From assembly GCF_019904175.1 (NCBI RefSeq), contig NZ_CP061913.1, forward strand, positions 10,168,001 through 10,232,000: DNA of 64,000 bases, in the 5' to 3' direction. This DNA is from Dactylosporangium vinaceum. Lineage in GTDB: Bacteria > Actinomycetota > Actinomycetes > Mycobacteriales > Micromonosporaceae. A model generated the notes under the pieces. It was not told the origin of the DNA, did no database searches, and worked only from the letters and a program-made list of their open reading frames with translations. Positions 8,446-17,326 of this stretch are shown piece by piece (position 1 is the first letter of the stretch; every line of letters starts with the position of its first letter). The translations under genes and the position numbers were made by a program.

Positions 8446-11088
8446 ATGCCGGACGACGCCACCGCACGCGAGCGGGCCGCCGACGAGGTGGTCGACGCCC
8501 CGGCGCACACCGACACATCCATGCACGCCGACACTTCGGCGGACACCGACACCTCCGTGCACACCGACACTCCGATGCACATCGACACTCCGGCGCATGC
8601 CGGCGCCTCCGTGCACGTCGACACTTCGGTGCACGCCGACGCCACGTTGCGTGAGCGGGTGGACGGCGACCCGAAGTTCGCTGGTATCCCGCTGCCGGAG
8701 CCGGCCGCCGATGGCCTGGATCAGGCTGCCGACGAGAGCGCCGATGCATCGGGTGCCGCAGTGGCGCCGGGTGCGGCAGTGGCGCCGGGTGCCGCAGTGG
8801 CGTCGGGTGGTGACAAGGGCGACGGCGGGGTGGCGTTCGACGGCGTTGAGGAGCAGGTGGGCGCGGACGGGGCGGCGCGGGAGCAGCGGGGTGGCGGCGA
8901 CGGCGCTGGGGGGTCGGTCGTTGGAGCTGGTGTGAGGCGGGGTGTGCCCGAGCGTGAGGATGACGCGGTCGTTGATGCTTCCGTACTCGAGGACGCCGGG
9001 GTTCGGGAGCTGGCGGCGCAGTTCGAGGAGGAGAAGCCCGGGCGGCGGGTGCGCGGGGCCGTTGACGTCGGGGTGACGGCGGTCGCCGGGTTTGCGGCGC
9101 TCCTGGTGTTGTGGCAGGTGTTCCGGCCGCTGCCGCAAGGGAGCCAGTACTACCTGGTGATCTTTCTCGGCCTGGTGCTGCCGCTGGTGTTCATTCTGTA
9201 TCCGTCAGGTATCAGGCTTCGGCGTCGTCACACGGAAGTGGTTCAGGACGGCCCGGTCCTCGGCGGGGGCCCGACCGCCGGGGACTGGGTCCTGGCCGCG
9301 GTTGCGCTCGTCACCTGCCTCTATCCGGTCCTGCCGGTCACGCTCGGTGCGGCCGGCGGCGGGTACGACGCGTTCCTCGATCGGCAGGGGCTGCTCGAGC
9401 CGCTCGACGTCGTCATGGGCGCGGCGCTGCTGTTGCTGGTGGTCGAGGCGACGCGGCGGACCACGGGCTGGGTACTGCCGGTCGTCTGTGCGCTGTTCCT
9501 CGCGTACGACTACTACGGCGGGCTCCTGCCGCAAGGGTGGGAGATCGCGCACGCGGGACTCGATTTCGACCAGATCGTCGACGCGCTGTACAACTCGCCG
9601 AGCGGGTTCTACGGGACGCCGCTCGACGTCGCCGCCTCCTACATCGTGCTGTTCACGATCTACGGGGCCGTGCTCGACCTGTCGGGGGCCGGGGCGTTCT
9701 TCGTGGAGCTCTCCGTGGCCGCGTTCCGGCGCTCGCGGAGTGCGGCCGGGCGGACGGCGGTGGCGTCGGGCTTCCTGCTCGGCACCGTCTCCGGGTCCGG
9801 GGCCGCGACCACCGTCAGTATCGGCGCCGTCACCTGGCCCATCCTGCGCCGGGCCGGCTACCCCGCGGAGCGGGCCGGTGGCATGCTCGCCGCGGCCGGG
9901 GTGGGAGCGATCCTGTCACCGCCGACGCTGGGCGCCGCGGCGTTCATCATCGCCGAGTACCTCAACGTGTCGTACCTCAAGGTCCTCGGCTGGGCGACGG
10001 TGCCGACGGTGCTGTACTACCTGGGAATCCTGCTGTCCGTCGAGATCGATGCGCGGCGGTTCGGGGCCCGGGCGGTGCACCTCAAGGTGCCACCGGCGTG
10101 GTCGCTGCTCACTCGATTCGGCTACCACTTCTTGTCGTTGTTCGTGATTATCGTCCTGCTCGCGCTCGGTCGATCCGCGACGCAGGCGGTGGTGTGGGCG
10201 ACGCTGCTGGCGGCCGTGCTGTCGTTCCTGGACAAGCGGCACCGGCTCACGCCACGGCGGCTCGTCGAAGCACTCGCGGCCGGCGTCCGGGGCGTCCTGC
10301 CCGTCGTGGCGGTGTGCACCGCGGCCGGAGTCATCACAGCGAGTACCACCAAAACTGGTCTTGGTCCTCAATTGTCGAGCCTGATGGTCGATTGGGCCCA
10401 GGAACTGGCCACCAACCAGACCGCCGTCATCGCATTGACAGCCGTCTTCGCGGCAATCGCCATGACGCTGCTGGGGCTGGCGGTGCCGGTGACGGCGTCG
10501 TTCATCATCGGCTGGGTCATCCTCGGGCAGGCGCTGCTCAACCTGGGCATCTCCGAGCCGGCCACCGCCATGTTCATCTTCTACTTCGCGGTGCTGTCCG
10601 AGGCGACGCCGCCCACGGCACTCGCATCGGTCGCGGCCGCCGCGGTGACCGGCGGTCGCGTGTTCCCGACGATGTGGCAGACGTTGCGGTACGCACTGCC
10701 GGCGTATCTGGTGCCTATCGCATTCGTCGTCACGCCGGCTGGCCAGGGCCTGCTCGGGCTCGGCGGCTGGGACCAGGTCACGTTCGCACTCGCGGCGTCG
10801 GCTGTAGGCGTGCTCGCACTTTCCGTAGCGGCCGGTGGGTGGTTTGTCGGCATTGGCGAGGCTTCAGTGGTACCGCGAACGCTCGCCGGACTGGCTGCCT
10901 TCGCACTCCTGTGGCTCGACCTCTGGACCGTTGCCGCCGGCCTGGTGCTGCTCGGGCTGGCCGGACTGTTGGTGTTTCTAGCGAAGAGGAGCTCTCGTGC
11001 GAAATCTGAAGATGCTGTGCGCGACGGCGATGTTGCTGTCGGCGGTGGCCGGCTGCGGGGGCCGGCAGACTCCGGCGGGAACGGCTGA
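8446..11088 (+). CDS. TRAP transporter permease, fused 4TM/12TM type
   Basis: An 880-residue fusion of the small (DctQ-like) and large (DctM-like) membrane subunits, as in TRAP-TAXI systems, importing an organic acid or similar solute with a sodium or proton gradient. Membrane segments begin near residue 205 and continue to about 860, with DctM-type motifs such as FLLGTVSGSGAATTVSIG and GVGAILSPPTLGAAAFIIAEY. The first 200 residues are not transporter-like: eight 6-residue units of the type HxDTSx (8504-8647) and three GAAVAP units (about 8751-8804), so the true start may lie later, for example near 8932. Its end overlaps the receptor gene by 92 nt in another frame. Confidence 0.85.
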   Translation: MPDDATARERAADEVVDAPAHTDTSMHADTSADTDTSVHTDTPMHIDTPAHAGASVHVDTSVHADATLRERVDGDPKFAGIPLPEPAADGLDQAADESADASGAAVAPGAAVAPGAAVASGGDKGDGGVAFDGVEEQVGADGAAREQRGGGDGAGGSVVGAGVRRGVPEREDDAVVDASVLEDAGVRELAAQFEEEKPGRRVRGAVDVGVTAVAGFAALLVLWQVFRPLPQGSQYYLVIFLGLVLPLVFILYPSGIRLRRRHTEVVQDGPVLGGGPTAGDWVLAAVALVTCLYPVLPVTLGAAGGGYDAFLDRQGLLEPLDVVMGAALLLLVVEATRRTTGWVLPVVCALFLAYDYYGGLLPQGWEIAHAGLDFDQIVDALYNSPSGFYGTPLDVAASYIVLFTIYGAVLDLSGAGAFFVELSVAAFRRSRSAAGRTAVASGFLLGTVSGSGAATTVSIGAVTWPILRRAGYPAERAGGMLAAAGVGAILSPPTLGAAAFIIAEYLNVSYLKVLGWATVPTVLYYLGILLSVEIDARRFGARAVHLKVPPAWSLLTRFGYHFLSLFVIIVLLALGRSATQAVVWATLLAAVLSFLDKRHRLTPRRLVEALAAGVRGVLPVVAVCTAAGVITASTTKTGLGPQLSSLMVDWAQELATNQTAVIALTAVFAAIAMTLLGLAVPVTASFIIGWVILGQALLNLGISEPATAMFIFYFAVLSEATPPTALASVAAAAVTGGRVFPTMWQTLRYALPAYLVPIAFVVTPAGQGLLGLGGWDQVTFALAASAVGVLALSVAAGGWFVGIGEASVVPRTLAGLAAFALLWLDLWTVAAGLVLLGLAGLLVFLAKRSSRAKSEDAVRDGDVAVGGGRLRGPADSGGNG
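8504..8647 (+). repeat. 18-bp tandem array inside the TRAP gene
   Basis: Eight degenerate units of the type GCACGCCGACACTTCGGT, in frame, encode His-x-Asp-Thr hexapeptides. The period matches a whole number of codons, so changes in copy number would keep the reading frame. The array is at the 5' end of the gene, in a part with no transporter homology. Confidence 0.75.
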
Positions 11089-12016
11089 GAGCGCGGCCGC
11101 GGGCGGCGCCGTCGACTGCAGCGTCAAGGCCGACACCCGCATCTCGATCGCGACCGGCAACACCACCGGCGTCTACTACGTCGTCGGCAACGCCCTGGCC
11201 GAGCAGGTCACCAAGGCTACGAACAGCAAGGTGAAGGCCACGGCGGCCGAGACCCAGGCGTCGGTCGGCAACATCCAGAGCCTCGACAAGGGCGACTACC
11301 AGGTCGCGTTCTCCCTGTTCGACACCGCGACCGACGCCGTGAAGGGCACCGGCTCCTTCGACGGCAAGCCGGTGAAGATCGCCGCCCTCGGCCGCATCTA
11401 CGACAACTCCACCCACGTCGTCGTGCGCACCGACTCCGGCATCAACTCGGTGGCCGACATGAAGGGCAAGCGGGTGTCGACCGGCTCGCCGAAGTCCGGC
11501 ACCGAGGTCATCGCCCAGCGCCTGCTCAAAGCGGCCGGCCTCGACCCCGACAAGGACATCCAGCCGCAGCGCCTGGACCTGGCCAAGACCACCGACGGCA
11601 TGAAGGCGGGCACCGTCGACGCCTTCTTCTGGTCGGGCGGCCTGCCGACCTCGGGCGTCACCGACCTCTTCACGACCGCCGGCGACAAGGTGAAGTTCAT
11701 CGACATCGACGGTCTTCTGCCGAAGATGCAGGCCTTGAGCCCCGCGTACCAGTCCGGCACGATCCCGGCCGCGACGTACAAGACGACAGCCGACGTGAAG
11801 ACGATCGTCGTGCCGAACGTCCTGCTGGTCCGCTCCGACATGGACCCGGGCCTGGCCTGTGTCCTGACGAAGACGCTCGTCGAGAAGCGCGACGACCTGG
11901 CGAAGGCCAACCCGGCCGCGAAGGGCATCACCCTGGAGACGGTCCGCAAGACCGACCCGGTCCCCATCCACCCGGGCGCCGCTGCCGCCCTCGACACACT
12001 TGGCGCCGCGAAGTAG
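10997..12016 (+). CDS. TAXI family TRAP transporter solute receptor lipoprotein
   Basis: A 339-residue extracytoplasmic receptor that captures the solute for the fused permease encoded just before it. The signal sequence MRNLKMLCATAMLLSAVAGCGG ends in a lipobox (VAGC), so it should be lipid-anchored at Cys20. The mature part has the TAXI pattern ISIATGNTTGVYYVVGNALAEQV, ASVGNIQSL, and DMKGKRVSTGSPKSGTEVIAQRLL. The GTG at 10997 has GAGGAG before it and lies inside the permease reading frame, a 92-nt overlap. The ligand is unknown; characterised TAXI receptors bind glutamate-like or dicarboxylate compounds. Confidence 0.9.
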   Translation: MRNLKMLCATAMLLSAVAGCGGRQTPAGTAESAAAGGAVDCSVKADTRISIATGNTTGVYYVVGNALAEQVTKATNSKVKATAAETQASVGNIQSLDKGDYQVAFSLFDTATDAVKGTGSFDGKPVKIAALGRIYDNSTHVVVRTDSGINSVADMKGKRVSTGSPKSGTEVIAQRLLKAAGLDPDKDIQPQRLDLAKTTDGMKAGTVDAFFWSGGLPTSGVTDLFTTAGDKVKFIDIDGLLPKMQALSPAYQSGTIPAATYKTTADVKTIVVPNVLLVRSDMDPGLACVLTKTLVEKRDDLAKANPAAKGITLETVRKTDPVPIHPGAAAALDTLGAAK

Positions 12017-12025
12017 GTAGGTGCT

Positions 12026-12061
12026 GAGCCGCGGCCCGGGCTGTCATCCCGGCCGCGGCTC
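12026..12061 (+). terminator. hairpin after the TRAP-TAXI operon
   Basis: GAGCCGCGGCCCGGG pairs with CCCGGCCGCGGCTC across a 7-nt loop, with a single bulged base. It begins 10 nt after the TAXI receptor stop. No T-run follows, so it is a GC-type terminator or a 3' end stabiliser. Confidence 0.65.
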
Positions 12062-12211
12062 GCCCGTCCTGGGCCCCTGAGGACACCGGCCAAAGCAAAG
12101 CGCCGCTCACGCCACCGCTCCATCAGAGCCCCCGCTTCGTGGGGCCGCGAACGGCGGTGAGTTTCACGCTTTCGCGACTGGGCTACGCGCGTGGCTGCCG
12201 GGCCGCTCGTC

Positions 12212-12853
12212 TCAGGGTCCGAAGATGGCTGTCGGGTCGCCGGTGTACCAGATGTTCTCGATGCGCATCCGCCTGACGACCCAGCGGGTGCCGTCCCGGA
12301 TCAGATCTACGTCGTACACATTCTTCAGCAGCGCGTGGGTGCCGTGGTCGGCGGTGAGCAGATGCTGGGCCTCGACAAGTGCGGTCAGCCGGGCCGAGTC
12401 GCCGTCGACGTGGATGCGCGGGTTGGTGACCACGTGGGTGGTGTCGACCCGGCCGGCGAAGAGGCCGGTGATGGTGTCGGCGATGAGGTCCCGGCCGGTC
12501 ATGAGCGGCGCCTCCCCGCCCCAGCGCGCCGCCGCCGGGCCGAAGTCCAGCTCGGCGGTCTCAGCGAACGCCGAGGCGAGCAGCTCCCGGTCGCGGAGAT
12601 CCTGCCCGAGCCCGAACCGGTAGAGCGCATCAACAATCTCGACCCGGTCGCGCAGCTCGTCCACCGCCGCGACGCCGTCAGCCTTCACGAGGCCGACGAC
12701 CCCCGCAACGCCGTGAGCCCCCGCGAGGCTGTTGACTCGCGCCACGCCGTCAGCCCCCACGAGGCTGCTGACTTTCGCGACGCCGTGAGCCCCCGCGAGG
12801 CGGTCGGTCGGTGAGGACAGGGCCTGCTTGTCTGTGACGTACATACCGAACAC
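12212..12853 (-). CDS. SnoaL-like / NTF2-like protein with an N-terminal repeat
   Basis: A 213-residue protein whose C-terminal 140 residues form a SnoaL-like (NTF2-fold) domain: RVEIVDALYRFGLGQDLRD, a helix-loop to AETAELDFGP, then TTHVVTNPRIHVDGDSARL and RWVVRRMRIENIWYTGD. Such domains are small-molecule enzymes or binding proteins, often polyketide cyclases, dehydratases or isomerases. The first 65 residues are four degenerate 12-residue units of the type GAHGVAKVSSLV, encoded by 36-bp DNA repeats, and are not part of the fold. The true start may be after the repeat. It is divergent from a LysR regulator (82 nt), the usual layout for a regulator and its target. Confidence 0.7.
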   Translation of the reverse strand: MFGMYVTDKQALSSPTDRLAGAHGVAKVSSLVGADGVARVNSLAGAHGVAGVVGLVKADGVAAVDELRDRVEIVDALYRFGLGQDLRDRELLASAFAETAELDFGPAAARWGGEAPLMTGRDLIADTITGLFAGRVDTTHVVTNPRIHVDGDSARLTALVEAQHLLTADHGTHALLKNVYDVDLIRDGTRWVVRRMRIENIWYTGDPTAIFGP

Positions 12854-12934
12854 GCTCGTCGATCACCCCGAGCCGAACAACGCCCAACCGTGCAACGATC
12901 GTGAAGTCAGGCTTGACGATCGCGGAGGCCCTGG

Positions 12935-13861
12935 TTGGAGCGGCACGAGCTCGAGACGTTTCTGGCTCTGGCCGAGGAGCTGCACTTCGGCCGGGCCGCC
13001 GTCCGCCTGGGTCGCACCACCGCCCGGGTCAGCCAGATCATCCGGGTCCTGGAGCGGCGGATCGGCGCCCCGCTGTTCGACCGCACCAGCCGTCGCGTCG
13101 CGCTCACGCCGGCGGGCCGGCGGTTGTACGAGGATCTGCGCCCCGCGTACGCCCAGATCACCGCCGCGATCGCGCGCGCCGTCGCCGCCGCCCGAGGCGT
13201 GACCGGCGTGCTCCGCGTGGGCTTCGTCGGCGCCCTCTCCGGGCGGTTGGCGATCGAGGCCGCCGAGCGCTTCCGGCATCGGCACGCCGGCTCGGACGTA
13301 CAGCTGCGGGAATTGCAGTCAGGTGCAGCCACCGAGCGCCTTCAGGCGGACGAGGTCGACGTGCTGATCGCCTGTTTCCCGATCGATGCGCCCGACCTCA
13401 CGACCGGGGCACCCCTGTTCTCCGAACCCCGAATGCTCGCCGTAGCCACCCACCATCCCTTCGCAGCTCGCCCGTCCGTCTCGGTAACGGACCTCGCTCA
13501 CAGCCGCATGGTCGCCGCCCCCTGCTCCCTCCCCGACACGGTCCCAGCCGGCGCAGCCGCAGCCGCCGCAAACCCGAACGGCGCAACCACGAACGGCGCA
13601 GCACTGAACGGCGCTGGCAGCATGGCCCGGAGCAGCCCAGAAGGGCCGGTAGCGGAGACGTTCCAGGAGGCCCTGACCCTGGTCGGCGCCGGCCAGGGCG
13701 CCTTCGTCGTAGGCGAGCACGCCACCCGCTTCTACCCGCGCCCGGACATCACCTACGTCCCGCTGCGAGACGCGCCGCCGCTGCACTGGGGCCCCGTCTG
13801 GCCCACGACCCGCGCAACCGCGAGAGTCCGCGCCTTCCTAGCCGCCGCGGCCGCCCCCTGA
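12935..13861 (+). CDS. LysR family transcriptional regulator
   Basis: A 308-residue LysR-type regulator. The N-terminal winged helix is clear (ETFLALAEELHFGRAAVRL, then VSQIIRVLERRIGAPLFDRTSRRVALTPAG). The effector domain starts near residue 90 with TGVLRVGFVGALSG. The TTG start at 12935 has CGGAGG before it. Near residues 206-235 there is an insertion rich in Ala, Asn and Gly (NPNGATTNGAALNGAG) encoded by short DNA repeats, interrupting the effector domain. It probably controls the divergent SnoaL-like gene through the 82-nt gap; the effector is unknown. Confidence 0.85.
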   Translation: MERHELETFLALAEELHFGRAAVRLGRTTARVSQIIRVLERRIGAPLFDRTSRRVALTPAGRRLYEDLRPAYAQITAAIARAVAAARGVTGVLRVGFVGALSGRLAIEAAERFRHRHAGSDVQLRELQSGAATERLQADEVDVLIACFPIDAPDLTTGAPLFSEPRMLAVATHHPFAARPSVSVTDLAHSRMVAAPCSLPDTVPAGAAAAAANPNGATTNGAALNGAGSMARSSPEGPVAETFQEALTLVGAGQGAFVVGEHATRFYPRPDITYVPLRDAPPLHWGPVWPTTRATARVRAFLAAAAAP

Positions 13862-13866
13862 ACACG

Positions 13867-14130
13867 TCACGGCATCACCCCCGCCAGATGCGCATGCACC
13901 ATCCGCGCCGCGGCGCAGGCTTCCCGGATCGCGGCCACGTCGGACGAGTCGTGCGGAAAGAACGTCAGCCGCCCGTCGTCCTCAAGCACCACCGCCACCT
14001 CAACCCGCTCCAAGATCGCGGCCAGTGTCCACTGCGCATCAAGCGCCGCCCGCCCGACTATCGGAGCGGGCACCCGCCAGAGGTCGTCGACCGTCAACGC
14101 CACCGGCGCCGCCCCCACATCGACTGTCAT
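13867..14130 (-). CDS. small hypothetical protein
   Basis: An 87-residue protein with no signal peptide or membrane segment and no recognised family. It has a VEVAVVLEDDGRLTFFPHD strand-turn-strand stretch and a final helix (VAAIREACAAARMVHAHL). It converges with the LysR gene, ending 5 nt after that stop. The DNA upstream (14131-14170) is a C-rich run. Codon composition fits a gene, but function cannot be suggested. Confidence 0.5.
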   Translation of the reverse strand: MTVDVGAAPVALTVDDLWRVPAPIVGRAALDAQWTLAAILERVEVAVVLEDDGRLTFFPHDSSDVAAIREACAAARMVHAHLAGVMP

Positions 14131-14342
14131 GCCTCAAGGCTAGAAGCCCCCACCACCCCCAACCAGCAAGATTTTCTTCCTGTGGATAACCGCACCGGCC
14201 AACCGACACACCAGCCTGCGGAGCGGTCCTCAACAGGCGAAACGCTCGATACCGCGACCGCCAACCGGCACCACCGTGGCACCGGCTCGGCCGGGCGCGA
14301 TCACGGCCTGTTGACGGTCGCTCCGAACGCTCGAACTGCCGC

Positions 14343-15068
14343 TCAGATCCCCAGCAGGATCTCCGTACGCCGAGCCGGCGCCCCATCGACCGGAGCCGGA
14401 TCGTCCGGGGTGGGAGCCACGCCGCCCGCCGCGATCCGGTCGAGCGTGTTCAGCCCGAGCGGGCGAACCGCCCCGAACACGGTGTAGTTCGGCCGCAGCA
14501 CCGAGTCGGCGAACACCAGGAAGAACTGACTGCCGTTCGTGTCCGGCCCGGCGTTGGCCATGGCGAGCAGCCCACGGCCGTAGATCCGCCGCACACCCGT
14601 GGGGTCGGTCGGGGCCGGAGGGAGGTTCGTGGGGAGCTCGTCCTTGTAGCTGTACCCGGGGCCGCCCTCGCCGGTGCCGGTCGGATCGCCGCACTGCAGG
14701 ACCTTCAGCGTGGGGTACGTGGTGAGGCGGTGGCAAATGGTCCGGTTGTAGAAGCCGTGCCGGGTGAGGTGCAGGAAGCTCTGCACGGTGCAGGGTGCCT
14801 GGGCCCGGTCGAGCGCGAGCGGGATCAGCCCGAGGTTGGTGAACAGCGTGACCGTGACGATCCCGCGGTCGGGCGTGTGCCGCGGGTCGGGCGGCAGCGA
14901 GACCGGCCGCGCGGGCGGGTCGTCGGGGGTCGGCGTGTACTGGCACGGGCCCGCTGTCGGCCCGGCCTGACCCGGCGCAGCGGCCTGGGCCACCGGGGCG
15001 GCGACGACCACCCCGAGCGTCACCATGAGAGCGGTCACCAAGGACATCGACGTCCGAAGATATGTCAC
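14343..15068 (-). CDS. secreted cyclophilin-type peptidyl-prolyl isomerase
   Basis: A 241-residue cyclophilin, which speeds cis-trans isomerisation of proline bonds during folding. A signal peptide covers about residues 1-30 (SLVTALMVTLGVVVAAPVAQA), so it acts outside the membrane. The cyclophilin core has FLHLTRHGFYNRTICHRL, LQCGDPTGTGEGGPGYSY and GSQFFLVFADS, with an insertion between the first two as in bacterial PpiA-type exported forms. Two starts are possible, GTG at 15068 and ATG at 15047; both keep the signal peptide. It is divergent from the Hsp70-LCCL gene (97 nt), so two proteins linked to folding outside the membrane may share a promoter region. Confidence 0.85.
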   Translation of the reverse strand: MTYLRTSMSLVTALMVTLGVVVAAPVAQAAAPGQAGPTAGPCQYTPTPDDPPARPVSLPPDPRHTPDRGIVTVTLFTNLGLIPLALDRAQAPCTVQSFLHLTRHGFYNRTICHRLTTYPTLKVLQCGDPTGTGEGGPGYSYKDELPTNLPPAPTDPTGVRRIYGRGLLAMANAGPDTNGSQFFLVFADSVLRPNYTVFGAVRPLGLNTLDRIAAGGVAPTPDDPAPVDGAPARRTEILLGI

Positions 15069-15165
15069 CCTGCCGGTCTAACGGATGTCGATGGGGGCCG
15101 TCAAGAGCGGAAACCGGACCCATTGAGCCGATCGAAAGCCCCCGACCAGCCCGTATATTGGCGAC

Positions 15166-17139
15166 GTGGATGCGCGAGGATACCGGCTCGGGGTCGACTT
15201 CGGTACCTCGAACACCGTGGCGATGCTTGTCTGGCCGGACGGGCACGTTCGCCCGCTGCTGTTCGACGGCTCGCCGACGCTGCCCTCGGCCGTCTACGCC
15301 GACGCGCAGCAGGGCCTGCTCACCGGCCGCGACGCGATGCACGCGGCCCGGATCAGCCCGGAGCGGTACGAGCCGAATCCCAAGCGCCGCATCGACGAAT
15401 CGGCCGTCCTGCTGGGCGAGCACGAAATCCCTACAGCGGACCTCATCGCCGCCGTCCTGGCCCGCGTGGCCGCCGAGGCGCGGCGGGTCTCCGGTGGCGC
15501 GCTCGGCCCCGCGACCATCACGTGCCCGGCGGCCTGGGCGCAGACCCGGCGGAGCGTCCTGCTGGCCGCGGCCCAGCGAGCCGGCCTGGGAGCCGTGACG
15601 CTGGTGCCCGAACCGGTCGCCGCCGCGGAGGTCTTCCGCACGATGGGCGGCCAGAACGCGCCCCAGGCCCGGCCCGGCTCGGCCTTCGTCGTGTACGACC
15701 TCGGCGCCGGCACCTTCGACGCCTCCGTCGTCCGCCACGGCAACGGCAGCTTCCAGGTCCTGTCGGCCGAGGGCCTGAGCACGTCGGGTGGCCTGGACAT
15801 CGACGCGTCGATCGTCGGGTACCTCGGCGCCGTCCACGGCGGCCACAACCCCGAGGCGTGGCGGAGCCTGACCCACCCCGCGACGAGCGCCGAGCGCCGA
15901 GCGCACCGCCTCCTCTGGGACGACGTCCGCAACGCGAAGGAGATGCTCTCCCGCACCTCCTCCACCATGATCCACGTTCCCGCCCTGGAGACCGACGTCC
16001 CGCTGGGCCGCGACCAGCTGGAGCAGCTGGCCCGCCCGATCCTGACCGCCACTGTCACCTCGACCCGCGCGGCCATCGGCGCCGCCGGCCTGGCCCCGTC
16101 CGACATCGAGGGCGTCTTCCTGGTGGGCGGCGGCAGCCGGATCCCGCTCGTCGCCACCCTCCTCCACCAGGCCCTCGGCATCGCCCCGACGGTCGTGGAG
16201 CAGCCGGAGCTGGTGGTCGCCCAGGGCGCGGTGGGCGCTTCGGCGCAGTTCACAACCCCAAATGCTTCAGCGGTTGTACCTCCAGTGCCCTCCTCTCCCC
16301 CGACGACGCGAGCCTCGGCCGCAGTCCCGATCTCCGCTCCCCCGACCCCCGCCCCGACCTCAGCGGTCCCGGTGAGCGGCGGCGACCTCCCGGCAGCCCC
16401 CGTCTCCCCCGGCTTCGCCGCCACCCCGGTGAGCGCGGGCCCGATGAGCACAACCCCGCTGGACGCCGCCCCGGTCAGTAGCAACCCGGTCAGCGGCAAC
16501 CCGTACGGCGCCAGCCCCACCAGCGCCGGCCCGGTGAGCGGCAACTACGCCGGCAACCACCCGGTGAGCGCGCCACCCCCCGCATCCCCGCGCCCGCCGG
16601 TCACGACGCATCCGCTGACCACACCGGCCAGGCCGTTACCGCAACAACCGGAGCAGCCCCGGGCGAAGAAGCGCACCGGCGTCCTGATCGCCGCCGCCCT
16701 GGCCGTTCTCCTGGTGCTGGCCGGCGGCGCGTACGGCATCAACCAGTACCTGAACAGGAACACCGAGACCGGCAACTCGGCCGGCAACGGCGGCGACTCC
16801 ACCAGCTCCGGCAGCGACGAGACCCAGGCCGACGAGGACCGCCCGAGCCCCGACTGGGCCACGACGGCCGAGGAGTTCGACGAGAAGGCCGGCACCACCA
16901 TCGCCTACCACTGCCCCAACAAGGGCTGGATCGGCACCGTCTACGGCACCGGCGTCTACACCACCTCGTCCTCCGTCTGCACAGCCGCCGTCCACGACGG
17001 CCGCATCACGCTGGAAGACGGCGGCCGCGTGGTCATCAAAATCATCCAGGGCCAGGACTCCTACGAGGCCTCCCTCCAGCACGGCATCAACACCACCGCC
17101 TACGGCCCGTGCCCCTGGGCGTTCCAGATCATCAGCTGA
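15166..17139 (+). CDS. Hsp70-like ATPase fused via a membrane segment to an LCCL-like domain
   Basis: A 657-residue protein. Residues about 6-365 are an actin-fold Hsp70 ATPase domain: GVDFGTSNTVAML (phosphate 1), PEPVAAAEVF, VYDLGAGTFDASVV (phosphate 2) and FLVGGGSRIPLV (adenosine). There is no substrate-binding domain. A Pro/Ser/Ala-rich linker of about 135 residues leads to one membrane span near 503-529 (GVLIAAALAVLLVLAGGAY). The outer C-terminus, about 575-655, matches the LCCL pattern: CPNKGWIGTVYGTGVYTTSS, C-AAVHDGRI, GGRVVIKIIQGQDSY and HGINTT, with paired cysteines. The layout suggests a sensor with ATPase inside and a ligand-binding module outside. GTG start. Confidence 0.85.
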   Translation: MDARGYRLGVDFGTSNTVAMLVWPDGHVRPLLFDGSPTLPSAVYADAQQGLLTGRDAMHAARISPERYEPNPKRRIDESAVLLGEHEIPTADLIAAVLARVAAEARRVSGGALGPATITCPAAWAQTRRSVLLAAAQRAGLGAVTLVPEPVAAAEVFRTMGGQNAPQARPGSAFVVYDLGAGTFDASVVRHGNGSFQVLSAEGLSTSGGLDIDASIVGYLGAVHGGHNPEAWRSLTHPATSAERRAHRLLWDDVRNAKEMLSRTSSTMIHVPALETDVPLGRDQLEQLARPILTATVTSTRAAIGAAGLAPSDIEGVFLVGGGSRIPLVATLLHQALGIAPTVVEQPELVVAQGAVGASAQFTTPNASAVVPPVPSSPPTTRASAAVPISAPPTPAPTSAVPVSGGDLPAAPVSPGFAATPVSAGPMSTTPLDAAPVSSNPVSGNPYGASPTSAGPVSGNYAGNHPVSAPPPASPRPPVTTHPLTTPARPLPQQPEQPRAKKRTGVLIAAALAVLLVLAGGAYGINQYLNRNTETGNSAGNGGDSTSSGSDETQADEDRPSPDWATTAEEFDEKAGTTIAYHCPNKGWIGTVYGTGVYTTSSSVCTAAVHDGRITLEDGGRVVIKIIQGQDSYEASLQHGINTTAYGPCPWAFQIIS

Positions 17140-17326
17140 CACCGGCCGCGGCGACCGGGCCGGCAGCACCCGCCGCGACGTCGGCGCGATCGCCGAGCAC
17201 CCGCGATCCAGCCCGAGCCGCCCGCCGCACCGCCCTGCACGACACCCACGGCGCAGCCGCGCCCGCGGACGACGACCGAGGCCGCGCCGTAAAGCAGTGC
17301 TTCTCCTACCCCGGCGGCCGGACGGG

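Noticed and set aside
8186..8749. Minus-strand Arg/Cys-rich frame across the start of the TRAP gene
   Set aside because: Antisense product of the 18-bp array; no start signal and no recognisable domain.
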